The notes under the pieces were generated by a model. That model worked only from the letters and a program-made list of their open reading frames with translations. It was not told the DNA's origin and did not search any database. 64,000 nucleotides of DNA from Sapria himalayana. Its lineage: Eukaryota; Streptophyta; Magnoliopsida; Malpighiales; Rafflesiaceae. Positions within the stretch are counted from its first letter, which is position 1, and each line of letters opens with the position of its first letter. The DNA lies in NCBI GenBank assembly GCA_029783825.1, contig JAREIK010000801.1, positions 9,746,891-9,810,890 of the forward strand, given 5' to 3'. Positions 1-13,300 of this stretch are shown one piece after another. The position numbers and the translations under genes were made by a program.

Positions 1-105
1 GGCCGGCAAGGCTCGGCACGGCCTTGGCGTGCCCACGGGCCGTGCCGTGCCCGAATTTAAAAAACCGTGCCATGCCGTGCTGGGCCGGCCCGTTTGACAC
101 CTCTA
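1..105. mobile_element. hAT-A element, right end only
   Basis: GC-rich GGCACGGC/GGCCGG sequence ending CCCGTTTGACACCTCTA, the inverted form of the hAT-A terminus. The left part lies outside the window, so the target duplication (expected copy 106-113, GTTGGGCA) cannot be checked. Confidence 0.7.
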
Positions 106-152
106 GTTGGGCAGCCTAAAGCTAGGCCAGGCCAGCCCCTTTGACACCTCTA
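106..152. mobile_element. older hAT-A right terminus interrupted by the element at 1-105
   Basis: GC-rich sequence ending CCCCTTTGACACCTCTA, a second and more diverged copy of the same terminus just outside the first. This implies that the 1-105 element landed about 47 bp inside the end of an older family member. Confidence 0.55.
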
Positions 153-429
153 GCTCCAAGTATTCGACCTCAATACCCAAAAAATATCCTAGATATCTCA
201 AATTTTTTATCTGAAACTCGATTAGGAGAAATAATTTCAATTAAGATATATCCAACTGATCATCTCTTTAAGATCAGTATATTATCAACATATATTATTA
301 ACATCATATACTAGTTTTTTGATCCATATAAAAAAATAAGAATAACCTAACACACATCTTCTAAGATGGTAAATAATAATAATAAAAATTCTATTAAAAC
401 ATGCGCTAGAAGACTACTAAATTACCTAC

Positions 430-788
430 GACATGATTTTTATCATGAGCCATGTCATGCTAGCATACCTCTAAAGAAGAGCAGCCCGACATGGTTCATT
501 GGCATGCCAACTTCCCCTGGATCATGTTGGGCCGAGTCAGGTCATGTCAACCCCAACACGCCAGTGCACTAGGCATGGATCAAATCTAGGCTAGCCTAAG
601 TTCATTTTAGGCTAGCCTAGGTTGGCCAGTCGAACCAAAATCAATCCACATCTTTTGTGGCACACAGGACAGACACCTTGCCCTAGCATGACTAGAGTCA
701 TGCCATGGGCTAGCCAGTGACTATTCCAGGTACAATTTCAGTCATGCCAGGCCATGTATCAGGCCACCAACCAATTTGGACACCTCTA
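430..788. mobile_element. decayed hAT-A-like non-autonomous fragment
   Basis: Repeated CATGCCAG/GGCTAGCC words in AT-rich surroundings, ending AATTTGGACACCTCTA at 788. This resembles a decayed hAT-A right end. The left boundary is approximate and no target duplication was found. Confidence 0.4.
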
Positions 789-2192
789 TACACGCATAAG
801 ACAACATTTAATTAATTCGGAAGTTAACAATCAATATCACTTTCTCCCAAAAACACCTACGCGTAGTCATACCCCTATGTAGTAGAAGTGTTCTAATCAT
901 CTCAACCAATTATTTTTCTTTCTTTTAACTACCTAATTTTGTGCAAAGTATCGACACAATATGTATAATGAATCATTATATGCTTCTCAAAAAAATAAGA
1001 AAACAAATGTGAAGTATATTTTAAAATATTATTACTTGCTCATGAGAGAATGAAAAACAAACAAGCCTCTTGAACCATCATGAGCAACCAACCAAACACC
1101 GACAACTTTGATCCCACAAGTAGAGATTTCTAAAACTGATCAAATAACTAAAACTCAATATTATAACTAATTTCATCTAGATATGTAGAAAATTTACTCC
1201 AAAGTAGTTGTAAAATAGTCACAAAAGTATAAAAAATATTAAATGAGTACAATTTGACTGTTAGATCTCCAACCTACTTTGTATGTCATGTAAAGAGTAA
1301 GAACTCCAAAAACACTAACAGCAATTAGTTGTCACAATGGCACCAAAACATGAGAGCATAACAACCTCATCTCACTCTATCCTATCATTTTAGTAACTAG
1401 GCAGATATACTTGTAACGAGTCTAGCTTCTCTGAACTCAAAATTTCAAACTTTAACTGAGAGAAAGCTCAATGGCCACATAAACAATTATTAGCTTTCAT
1501 TGAGTATCAATAGTCACTCAATTATTAATCATAATTTCAGTCATCATAGTAAATCGAACATTAAAAAAGTAGACTACACAAAAAGTTGGATCAACTTGAC
1601 TTGGCCAAATTCAAAAAGTTCGATACCAACCTAACTTGATCAAAATCAAGAACAAAATATACCAAAAGAAGCACAAGAGGAGTGTCACTTCTAGTGCTTT
1701 CTACACCAAAATAAATAAACTAATCTAAAAAACAAAAAAAGAAATTCCAAATTAAGGTGTCAATGGTAGAAAAGAAACTTACTCAAAAAGCACAAAATAA
1801 TCCCCAATCAAAATAACCAAGAAAAGAAAAGTGAAGAGATGACCACTTTGTCAAAGATAAAAATAATAGTGACAATTACCAGTGACACCGACAATAGCAT
1901 GAGTTTGCATATTAAAAAAAAACTTAACTAAATATGAATATTCTTGTATACACTAGAAAAACTATGCAATACAACATATGTCAAAAAATACACGAATTAA
2001 GAAAATACATACAATATGAGCTCAAATAAGTCTCTATCAAAACAATTTTTTTTTTGCAAATTTTCCTAATGATATCGACGTAACATTTAGGCACATACAT
2101 CTTCCCAATACAACATATTATTCATGTCTATAAAGTCGACATGCAAAATTAATAAGATCATATAATATTAAGATTGTCAATATCAATTATAG
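789..2192. other. AT-rich intronic sequence, no gene seen
   Basis: I see no conserved coding motif, terminal repeats or tandem array here. It lies within the SHPRH intron that leaves the window at its left edge. Confidence 0.6.
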
Positions 2193-2416
2193 TAGAGGTA
2201 TCAAGTGGCATGGATAGCCAGGGCATGGAACAAGGCACGGCCCAACTGAGTTGTACCTGGCCTGGCATGACACTATCTAAAACCATGCTTGGACCTGGAT
2301 CGAGTCGGCCCAAGGCACTACTCGTGTTGTACTGGGCCAGAGGATGTCGTTCCTCATGGCGGGCTAGGCACGACTCGCATGCCTGACTCATTGACATGGT
2401 CCACCAGCATAGTGAC

Positions 2417-3307
2417 CAAGGAAGCACGAACACGACTCCCTAGAACTGTGTCCATATGTGTCTGATAGCCGGACACGTGGACACGGTACGAACACGACAC
2501 GGATACGTGTCCGATACGCCACATGGCGTATCATTGATCAATCCGTATCCGATATGCCCCATGACGTATCGGACGGGATGTATCGGACGTCCAGTGGCCA
2601 ACGTCGCCGCATGGGTTACGTTGGCCACTCGATGCAGGGGGCAGGCACGATTTGAGGGGGAGAGGCAAACGGCAGGCACAAATTGAGGGGGGGGGGGGGG
2701 AGGCAAGGGCGGACGCGAATTGAGGGGGGAGGTAGTGGGCAGGAGCAAATTGAGGGGGGGAGGCATGGGGCGAGCGCGAATTGAGAGGGGGAGACAGGGG
2801 GCGAGCGCGAATTGAGAGGGGGAAGTAGGGGGCGGGCGCAAATTGAGGGGGAGGCAGGGAGCGAGCACGAATTGAGGGGGGGGGGGGGGGGGGGCAGGCG
2901 GCGGGCGCGAAAATAAAATAAAATATTTTTATAAAATAAAATAAAATATTTTTATTTTATAAAATAAAAAAATATATTTTTATATAATATAAGATTATTT
3001 TAAAATATTATTTTATAAAATAAAATAATTATAAATATTATCTTATAAAATAAAATAAAATATAATATTTTTATTTTATAAAATAAAAAAAATATATATA
3101 TTTTATAAATTAAAATATTTTAATTTAATTTAATTTATTTTATTTTATAAAATACATAATATTTTTAAAGAAAATAATTTTTATTTTTAATTTTATATTT
3201 TTTATCATGACGTTTCCTAGCCATATCTGTATCCTAATTTTTTAGAATTTACCGTGTCCTCATATCCTGCCGTGTTGTATCCCCGTGTCCATGTTTGTGC
3301 TTCTTAG
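2417..3307. mobile_element. family C non-autonomous element, copy 1 (891 bp)
   Basis: Left end CAAGGAAGCACGAAC; right end, inverted, CTAAGAAGCACAAAC. The 8-bp flanks are ATAGTGAC (2409-2416) and ATAGTGAT (3308-3315), 7 of 8 identical, which suits a hAT-type element. The interior has GGACACG words, a GATACGCC-ATG-GGCGTATC palindrome, a G-rich minisatellite and an AT-only block. No coding capacity. A related copy, inverted inside, is at 51234-51938. Confidence 0.75.
2635..2905. repeat. G-rich minisatellite inside family C copy 1
   Basis: Imperfect tandem units of about 35-45 bp built on GGGCGCGAATTGAGGGGG and separated by runs of G up to about 14. The equivalent region of the 51.2-kb copy carries the C-rich complement with CGCAAAATC spacers. 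Such runs are prone to strand slippage and quadruplex formation. Confidence 0.8.
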
Positions 3308-3726
3308 ATAGTGATCATGACCCAGGATCGGAGATGGGTCATAGAAAACCAAGTAACTAGATTTTTGTGATCTGCCCATGCCCAGGCCCATTTAAATATA
3401 TATATATATATATATATTAATTTTTTATTTATATGTATGCGTCATGTACATGTGCCATTTTTTAATGAAACCCACATCCAGCACGATCCGGCATGTTAGA
3501 GATGGTCTGCCCAGAATCATGTCGGTCATGCCGTGCTGGGGTGGCATGACACAACTCGTCTGACACCTATGGGTCATGCCATTTTTTATTTATGAAGTAT
3601 TACATGTCACATTCATCTCTTGAATTGATAAGCGAGCAAACCAAACCTACCACAATAGCATCTACTAAGGTTTTGTGCTTTTTCCAAGTCATTATTGTGT
3701 AATTAAAATTGTATAAAATATCTTAC

Positions 3727-3878
3727 TTTCCACCTTTCATGCGTACGTAGGTGATCCCATTAGCTTTGAAAGCGTGTTCTAACACATCGAGAACATCATT
3801 CCAGCTTGAAAATACCAGAACTTTTGCTCCTGGATCACAACATTTGATCCACAAGATTCTTCTCATAACTGCTTCAAC
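3727..3878 (-). CDS. SHPRH: SHPRH exon H (start of C-terminal helicase lobe)
   Basis: 152 bp from TTGGAAG|GTTGAAGC to GGTGGAAA|GTAAGA. It encodes VEAVMRRILWIK, then GAKVLVFSSWNDVLDVLEHAF and ITYVRMKGG, the conserved beginning of the SNF2 C-terminal helicase lobe. It ends in phase 2. The next exon is not seen in 1-3700, so that intron runs past the window edge. Confidence 0.92.
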
Positions 3879-6800
3879 CTTCCAAATTACATGTGCAAGA
3901 ACATACATCACAAAAGAAAAGTTGGCGTGGCAATGAAAATACCATCCATATCTACAGGTACGATCATGCTTATGTTCAAAACTGAATTATCATAATTTGA
4001 TATTTTTACTATGAAGTAAACCTTTGTTCCATAGGAACCTTGAACAGTTAAAGATGCTTCATAATTGGCATGGCCTTGAATTGCACTGGGCATGGCCGAA
4101 TTACATGATTTATCTTGTCTATCATCTGCATATGCAATATTCCTAAGATCAGTCTGTTGTCTACAGGTTGGGCACATAAGCCATTTAAGCTGGAACTTAA
4201 TATGATGCTGCCTTTGCTCTGTCATGGAAAATAAACCTGCAGGAAATTAGCATTACCACAAAATTAGGCGAGGCACGACACCATTGTTGTGCTGGGTTGG
4301 TAAAACATACTGTAATTTACATTTATACCCTTTGTGTTATTTACTTTTTTATTATTATTTTATTAATACATTATTATTGATAGAAATACGAGCTACCCCA
4401 ATCCATTAAGCTATTATATAAGAAAATTACTTGTAAGTTATTCTCATTGAGTTTATTGAAATTATTCAATTTTTTGTTGCCTTTCTTTTATGTGATCTTA
4501 TGGCTTGAAATTGAACATGATATCAGAGATAAAAACCTAGGAAAAGCAAATCATAAGGCATGTAAGAGTGAAAACCCATAAAAAAGAGGACATGCTCATT
4601 GTACCAGCACAGTGCACTTGGGAATGCAAGCTACCTTGCAAGCCATCATACACTGCCATCGCACACCCATTATGTGCAATGCCATGAAAAGGTAGAGGTG
4701 CGGTTGTGTGTGACATAAGGCATGGTTGTGCACGGCAATAGACAGGAGAGTAGGAGCCTCAATTGTGTGGCTAATTGGTGCTTTCAGCAGAAGTGTGTGT
4801 GGGTGTGTGCTGCAGTAGGTGCGGCAATGTGTAATTTTTGGGATGAATCAAAAATTAAGTGATTCAGGCAAAACCTGAATTTAGGACAAAAATTAGAGTT
4901 TGAGCAAAAATCCTAATTTGGAAATGAAATATTTTTTTTTGATGTACATTTTTTTCTTTTTTTCTTTAGGTTGATCTCTTGAATAATATATTGAGCATGG
5001 ATAAAAATTATCATAGCAGAGACAAAATAGCCTTATTTCATTTTACACACTACATGAGAATGAATCATATTAGAGATAATTGTTTGTAATTATTTTTATA
5101 GAAAATTCCTACAATATTAAATAATATTAGGAGAAATATATCAATTATTATAATCATTCATAAATTCTCGCGGAGTCTTCTACAATAACCCTTCAGAAAG
5201 GGGACACTCAGGATTCCTTCTCAGCAAGGGGCAACATGTCTTTCCCGACCTCCGGCTACTACAACTCTTGTGCTTGCCTCATTTTTCAAATTCATGCTCC
5301 TAAAATATTGTCTTAGGAATCAATACTCATACTACAAGATAAATATTGTTTTACAAAATCATAGGACTCTAAAAAAGACTTACTTTGAGGATTAAAAGAG
5401 TGGACTATAAGACTTTTTTCTTATGAAAGGATTTCGTGATAAATATTTAAATGTGTTAGATCCCTTGTTAATTCTCAATTTGATTACCTATCATTGGTCA
5501 AATTAACATATTTTAATTTATTAAAAAAATAAAAAATAACAATGAATTAGAAAATATGTTAGATAGATTCAATATTTACTATATGAATTACAAGTTTATA
5601 TACTAAATTTTGTGTACTGGTACATTGATAGAGAATATGATGACTATAATAAAAAATAAACATCTAGTGAAAGCTACTCTACCACTCCCATTTGAAAGGA
5701 GTGATCCAAAGTATTTTTACATTTTTGGTGAGATACAATTTTAATCATAAATAACTTTATTAATCAGATATCATATTCTTTTATTTCTCAACATATATTT
5801 TTTCAGATCACATATTCTAGAAAGAAATCATTTAGTCTATCTCCTAAAATTTTTGATAGTATTCTTTTGTCCATGATCTCTTTTTAGGATAGGATAAGTT
5901 TACACTCAAATCCTTAATATATGTCTTCCTTTGATATATTAATACCCACAATGAGCATAAATATTTTTTACGAGATACTAAAAGGATTTTGGTAAGTTCT
6001 AACATTATTTTTTTCGAGCAGAAGTTATTTCTTAGTAGGCATGAGAAGAGTAAGTCCAGATTTTACATCTAGACCTGTTATTTTTTTTACTCTAATGGAG
6101 AAGTCTCATTCTGACCTCTAATTATAAGAGAGAGTCACATGTTAGTTATATATAAACTCATTGTTGGTTCATACTTATCAAAAAAATTTGTTAATTCATA
6201 TTATGATGATACTCTTATGAAGTCATCATATTTTTCAATAAGTATAAATCAAGTTGACTCTAGATAAAATACTATTCCCCAAAAGAAGAACCCTCAATGA
6301 AGTCCAAAAGATACAATAACTCATTAGTCTATTTCAGTTCAGCCTCATGATGAGCCAAAGGCTGAAAGACATAACAACCCAAGACTTAGAGTTTATATTA
6401 GGAAGAAAGTACATACACAACTTGTTCAAATTAGAGACGAATCTATCAAAAGGTCACATGATCATGTAGCAGACACTTCTAGTCTTATCCTTCCGATCGC
6501 TCTCTAGAAGGGATAGAGAAGTCATACTCAACATCCAATCTCATAGATACTGCCACGCATATATATTCTTTCTTATTTTATTTTTTTACTATTTCACTAA
6601 ATAATACTAAGATACTCAGTACTTATTTTGAGGTATTATCTCACCCAAGAATCAAGATGATTTTAAATAATGTTAGAAGAGATATATATTTTTCACTCAA
6701 ATGAGACTTAAGAATTAATACAACTTACCAGAATATTTGTTATTAGTTACATGTGAGTATTTACTATGAAATATATTAAGATACAAAAATTGATCACATT

Positions 6801-7329
6801 AAGATGAGAATTATAGTGATTATGCAAGAAGACTCATATTGATATTTGATGGGGGCTACTAAAACATTTTTTCTCCAATGACCAAGATAACTTCTATACG
6901 GATTTTTATTTCACCAATAATATCCCACAGACAAAGAATATATGAGCTAGACATGAAAAATATTTTTACCATAGTAACATTGAAAAGAATATATATATAT
7001 ATATAAAATACAATCATCTAAGTTTCAAGTAGAATAATCAGATAAAGTTTAAAAAATATGGAATACACTGCAGGCTTGAAACAATCACTAAAAGCCTAAT
7101 TTACAAAATTTTCATAGTTAATCATCTCATTTGATTTATACATGTGTATTATAATTTTTTTATAATCATGAAAACAAAATCATTTTGTTCATTGTATATA
7201 TGAATGATATTTTAGTTAAGAAAGAAAACAAATTAGAGAATATCAAACTCAAAGAATACTTTCAATCATAGTTCCCAATAAATAATCTTGAGAAACTCAT
7301 ACTTTCTTGATATAAATGTAACATACAAA

Positions 7330-7372
<43 letters not shown>

Positions 7373-10300
7373 TAAAGTTTATTTATTAATTTTAACCATC
7401 TCTTTTAGCGGAGGAATACTATTAGTACAAACTAGAGCTACTAATTTCCCTTTTACACCCTTTTCCCTCATCTAATTATCCTATTATCTCAAAACTTGTG
7501 GAATACATTAAAACAACTATTTTATATGCATGATATTTCATTTTCTGAATTTTACAATTTTGTTTGATGACCTCCTGTACCGCTTCTGTTTTAAAGTGTG
7601 TGTCCATCTCTAGCTTTAGAGTGTGAGTCCTCCCTTAGTTTTTCCCCCTTAGCTTTAGATGTCATCTTTCCTTCTTCCCCGTTGAACTACTTTAAGCTTC
7701 ATTCTTCTACTTTCACTTCCTCCTTTCGAAGCTTTATGGTTAAGCTTGTAGTTACAGCCTCTATACTAACAAATTCTAAATAACTTGGGAGAATTCTACA
7801 TTCCCTTATACAGACTCTACCTAACTCCCTTTATCATTACAGACTCCTCCCCTTATTATAGACAATTTCTTTAGCTACACCTGCCAAACCTGAAAGCTGA
7901 AAGTCCTGCACAATAACAAACAAATCAAAAGAAAATATCGCCCCCCTCCCTTGCTATGTCCTTACCTTTTAACCCTTAGATAAGGGAAAGCTAGCTTATC
8001 TAGTCTAGCTATTCCTCTCAACCTCTCCGACATATTTTCCTCGTTATATTCTTTTTCCCCTTTCAAGAGCCATATTCTTGCTAAATTATCCGCCAGCGCG
8101 TTCGCTTCTCGATATATGCATAAAAATATATTATCGACGCGCTGAGATCCTTCATGAAATTCTTAATTATTTTTATTTTCTCTTCATATCTGCATAAAAA
8201 TATATTATTTGATACTAGATCCACTAGTAAAGAAGAACCTACTTAAATTTTTAAGTTACTTGATCATGTTTTCTTACAAACCTATAACCATCTTGCAAGT
8301 GCACAAATTTTAGCATATAGGGCTAAAGATGCCTTGCAGGATAGAGTATAGGCTCTTATTATTCTCCCATTAGAATCCCTAATTACTCCTCCCCCACCTA
8401 CAGTCCCTATATCTCTGTTGAAGCTATTGTCCGTGTTAAGAGATAGCCTTCTTATGAGAGGTTTGTTCTAATTTATGCTCTTGATATCTCTTACCTTTAT
8501 ATTCTTAGTTGCAAGCTCTCATTTATTTTTATTAGCTCTCTTAGCTTCTATATTATAAAACTTTATAGGCTTTGTTATAGATATATTACTAATTTCTTTC
8601 CTAATATCTAGCAAAATTGCCGTAGCATTCATAGCTATGCCCTCATACCTACTCTTGTTTCTGGTCTTCCATATATACCAGAATACTACATGAGGTATAT
8701 TCTGGGTTAGCCATTTGCTAATAATATTTTTAGATGCTGCTTTTTCCCATTTTTTCACTCGATCGAGTATTCCAATTTCTTTTGTTCTAATATGACAAGA
8801 TTCTTCCAGCTCTTTCCAGACTTCTAACACAATTTTCCCTACTAAAAATGGATGATCTAAAGATTCTTCCGCCGCGAAACAATATTCGCATCTTGATACT
8901 AACTTAATACCTTTTCTTTGAATGTTGTTATCTACTGGAATAGCATTAGAGAGAACTTTTCATGCCAGCGAACACATTTTCTGTGGGATGCCATTTTTCC
9001 ATACCCATTTAAATATAGCTTGGACAAGTTTCTTTTTTCTTATCAATTCTTTGGCCGATTTCAATGTAAATACCCCTTGAGGAGTAAGCTTCTATTTCCA
9101 GCCACTCTTTAATAAGGTTGAGTTTGATTCTACTACCTTTTTTTGTTTTACAAGTATTTTCCAATTGTTAGAGGTCTTCTTCAGGCTCTTAATCTCCTCC
9201 CACCCATATTTAGCTCTCATATATTTTGCCCATAGACTGGTATTTTCTTGTAACCTCCACCAGCCTTTACAGTCCCAAGCTGTAGCAATATCTGTTAAAC
9301 TCGTAAAACCTAATCCTGCTTCTTCCTTTGGCTGACATATATCCATCCAATTTTTCCAGTGCATCTTTGATTTTCCTTCTTTTTTACCCCATAGAAAAAT
9401 TGTCATTTCTTTTTCTAATTTCTTTAAAAAGTTTTTGGGAGGGTGAATTACCGACAAAATGTGTATCAATGTGCTTTGCAGCACAAGTGAGATAAGAGTA
9501 ATTTTTCCACCAAAGCTCAATAGATCCTCCTTCCAGCCAGCTATTTTCTTTCTCATCTTATCTTGCAAGGGACTTAAGTACTCTTCTCTTAATCTGTCTT
9601 CATATATAGGACATCCCAAATACGTTTAAACTCTTTTATTTTGTGTAAATCCTGTGATATTTTTAACTTTTTAAGCCACTCTATCCTGAATTTTCGATGC
9701 TAACATAAACTGACATTTCTATTTCAAAAATATGCAATAGATCCATTAAGTTCTTTAACGATTTACTGCTAGCATTGATAAAAATTATCAAATCATTCGC
9801 ATCGGCTAGACAGGCTATCCTCAGTGTATTTTTGGGCTGTCTAAAAGATACGATTTTGCCTTGCGACATTTTCCTGTTCAGATTGCAAATAAATAATTCA
9901 AAGTATATATCAAATAATAGAGGAGACAATAAATCTCTTTGCCTTAATCCTCTACTTGGTTTAAATTCTTTCCCTTTTGTTTCATTCATAATGACTTTAA
10001 CCCACGCACTCGAGACACATCTATATATCAAATCGATACACAATTCTGAGAAACCTAATTTTCTCATCACAAAGCAGAGTGTATCCCACTCTACCCTGTC
10101 AAATGCTTTAGATAAATTCAGTTTCACTACCAGGTTATTCGCTTTAGTTTTCATAGCTAGTTCCTTCATCATTTCGGATGCTAATCTTATATTTTCCGTC
10201 ATTAGCCTATTCTTGATGAAACCAGTTTATTCTAGCGATATTATTTCCGGCATAATGCTACTTAGCCTGTTTTAAAGAATTTTTGCTAGTATATTGTAAA

Positions 10301-13300
10301 TCATGTTACATAAGCTAATGAGCCTAAAATCATCACGATGCTGTGGAGATTCCTTTTTTGGAATCAACACAATAAGAGAGTTAGCCCACGTTTTTGAAAT
10401 TTCTGCTCCTACAAAAAAAAAACTTGAAATTACAAGTATAAGGTCTTTTTTAATGATATTCCAACATATTTGAAAAAAATAATTATTCCAAGCATTTGGC
10501 CATGCCATGCTGTGTTTATTTAAACTGAACACGACATCTCTAATTTCTACATCTTCTGGTATATTAACCATTCTATTATTTTGTTCATTAGTGATAATTG
10601 TACTGAATTCTTTCATTAACGTGTCTCCTACATGTCGGGACTGCCCGCCTAAATGACTTTTAAGATACTCCTCAAATAGGAAGCTATCTCCATCTGATTC
10701 ATCACCCAGGTATCATCATCTTTCTTAATCTCTTTAATCTTGTTTCTATGAGTTTTGATCTTGCTCATATTATGAAAAAATTTAGTATTTTTATCTCACT
10801 CCTTTAGCCATTTAATCCTTGATTGCTGCTTCCAAAAAATTTCCTCCATATGCAAAGTGAGCCTTAGCTATCCATTAGCCTTGCTCAAATTCTGCCTGGA
10901 CTCCTCACTTTTATTATTATCATGCTCAACTTCCAGCATTTCTACTTCTTCCTCTGCTTGCTTAATCTTAATATTCAAATTCCCGAAATTTTCTTTATTC
11001 CATTTCCATGTTACCAAACGACTTGTCGACTTTTTAATCTATATAACTTCATGCTGAGAATCTGTAGTAGTTTACCAGATACTGGTTCAACCCATGATTC
11101 TTCCACCACCTTCTCAAAGTCCTTGTGCTTTACCCAGATATTTTGAAACTTAAAGCCTCATCTAATATGTTATTCTTTGCGGATCGACAGAAGCAATGAG
11201 CTATGATCCGAGCAGGTTCGAATTAAGTACCTTAGTCCGATCACCCCATGAGAGGAAACTCACTTGACATTACACAAAACCCTATCGAGTCTAGCCCATA
11301 TTGCTCCTCGTTTCCGCCAATTATTACACCAAATGAAGCTTGAACCTATGAAGTCCATCTCCATCAGGTTAGCACTGGCAATTGTATCATTAAAATTCTT
11401 CATAGCCACTGAATCTAGAGGCTTACCTCCCTATTTTTCTTTTGCATTCCTAATAATATTAAAATCGCCTCCTATAATCCATGGAATATCTTTTCCAGCT
11501 AAATCTTCCATCTCCCTCCATAATTCATATCTATCTTTTTTAGCGTTTTTAGCATACACTACTGATATTATTTCTTTTGCAAATTTATTTGTTTTAAAAT
11601 GTACTACTTGCTCTATATTTTTTAAGATTTCAATATCTAAATCATTATACCACATAATCCAAAGTTTACCGTTTAAATTCGCGTAAGCTTTATTAAATCC
11701 TAAGATATTACTATATTTACCTAATTGGTCCCTATTTACCATGGGCTCCGTGATAATGACTAATATTATTTTATGAATTCTAATTAATTTTTTAAGTCTA
11801 TTTAAAGATGAATTATTTGCCATACCCCTTATGTTCCAATATAAATAACTATCCATTATATGCAGATTTAGCTTGAGCTTTAGTTATGCGTTTAGATTCA
11901 TATGTCTTGTATAAATGATTCTTCATATTTCTTTGCGGCTTTGTTATACTAGGAGTAAAATGTGTTAACTTCCTATATTTATGTTGCTGTCCGAGATGCA
12001 ATGTCATTCATTTTATGGCTTCCATCACTTGTTCCCTGGTAAACTTATCCCAGTCCTCTTCATACCTTACCAAATCATCTTTAACCTTCTCATTCTCCCC
12101 ACCATCACTCACTTCCACCCTACCTATTGATGGACAGCTAAAAATGACCGAGTCTTTTTCTGGAAAATCCAGAAGATCCTCTTAATCCAGGGAAACTCCA
12201 CTTTCTCCTTCAAAACCCGCCTAAGTTTATTCCTTCTATCTCTCTTTCTTTTCCCTTTCACCTCTACCCATCCCTCATTATTTTCTCTATCTACCCATTC
12301 ATCTACCCTCTCCTTAGCTCTATCCCCTTCTACTTCCCCCCCCTACGCTCCTTAAACTACTTCCCATCCCCTCTCCAATATCTTCTAATTCTATTTCCTT
12401 CCTCCCCTCTTTCTCATTTTCAGCCTCTAACCAATCTGACTCCTCTACCATTTCCTTTCTAGGACCCCCCCCCCCTCGGGTCCTCCTTATTGTCCTTCAT
12501 CACCCACCTCTTACCTCCTATCCTCCCTTTAGTCTCCTGCCCTATCCCCTTACCCATCTCCTCTTGGCCTAGCATGCATTCCCCCCCGTCGTGTCCCAGC
12601 TTTTTGCAACCATTGCAACAAGCTGGACGGTTCTCTGGCATAACAGGCTGCCAGAAACCATCTCCTTCTTCCCCACTACCAATCCAAATGCTTGTGGGCA
12701 AAAAATTATTCAAATTATATTCAACACAAACTCTAACATTATTCGGTCTTACCATAATGACAATCACCTCATCACGAAGCATTGGTCAGAAAAGCACAAA
12801 GTAATTACATATAGAGAGTGCTTTACAAATGAAAATATATTATCTTATCACAAAAGATATATATATATATATATACTTGAGGCTATTACAAGAATTAAAT
12901 TTTTAGATTGTGCTCTAAAATATACTCCTATTAATCTAAGTATTGATCTCTATTTCAATATAATCATTTTAGTAGACTCTACTATTTATAGAAAATTATA
13001 TAAAATATTAATTATCTAACTATTATCCAACTAGATATAACATATGAAGTTTAAATAATTAATCATTTACTATAATTTTCTTGATAGGTTCACTTAGATG
13101 TAGTTTTTTATATGTTAAAGTATGTCAAGAAGTAACTTGAAATATCTTTTAATGATCACATATACTTACAGTTAATTAGATATTCAAATTCAAATTGAAC
13201 ACTAATTTAAAACGAGATAAGATCTACAATGAAATTATATATTTTTTTAGAAGCAGATAATATCTTGTCTCAAAAAAAATAAAAAACAAATAATTATTTT

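Larger units (their letters stand above)
2193..3569. mobile_element. old hAT-A-like non-autonomous element carrying a family C insert
   Basis: Starts TAGAGGTATCAAGTGGC and ends CGTCTGACACCTA, with CATGCC/GGCATG-rich flanks on both sides of the insert at 2417-3307. The 8-bp flanks do not match, so one end may be misplaced. Confidence 0.45.
7334..12823 (-). mobile_element. L1-type plant LINE, 5'-truncated, nested in the Copia element
   Basis: The direct repeat TACAAATGAA at 7324-7333 and 12824-12833 is the target duplication. On the minus strand the order is a CCHC ORF1 fragment, AP-like endonuclease, reverse transcriptase, RVT zinc-binding region and RNase H. The 3' end is followed by a (TA)n tract (about 7334-7368), not a clean poly(A). 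At 5.5 kb with only the end of ORF1 present, it looks 5'-truncated. All frames are broken. Confidence 0.9.

Noticed and set aside
366..572. 68-residue open frame
   Set aside because: Partly in a decayed hAT-like fragment; no recognisable domain or splice context.
2440..2868. 142-residue proline-rich open frame on the minus strand
   Set aside because: It is the translation of the G-rich minisatellite in a family C element.
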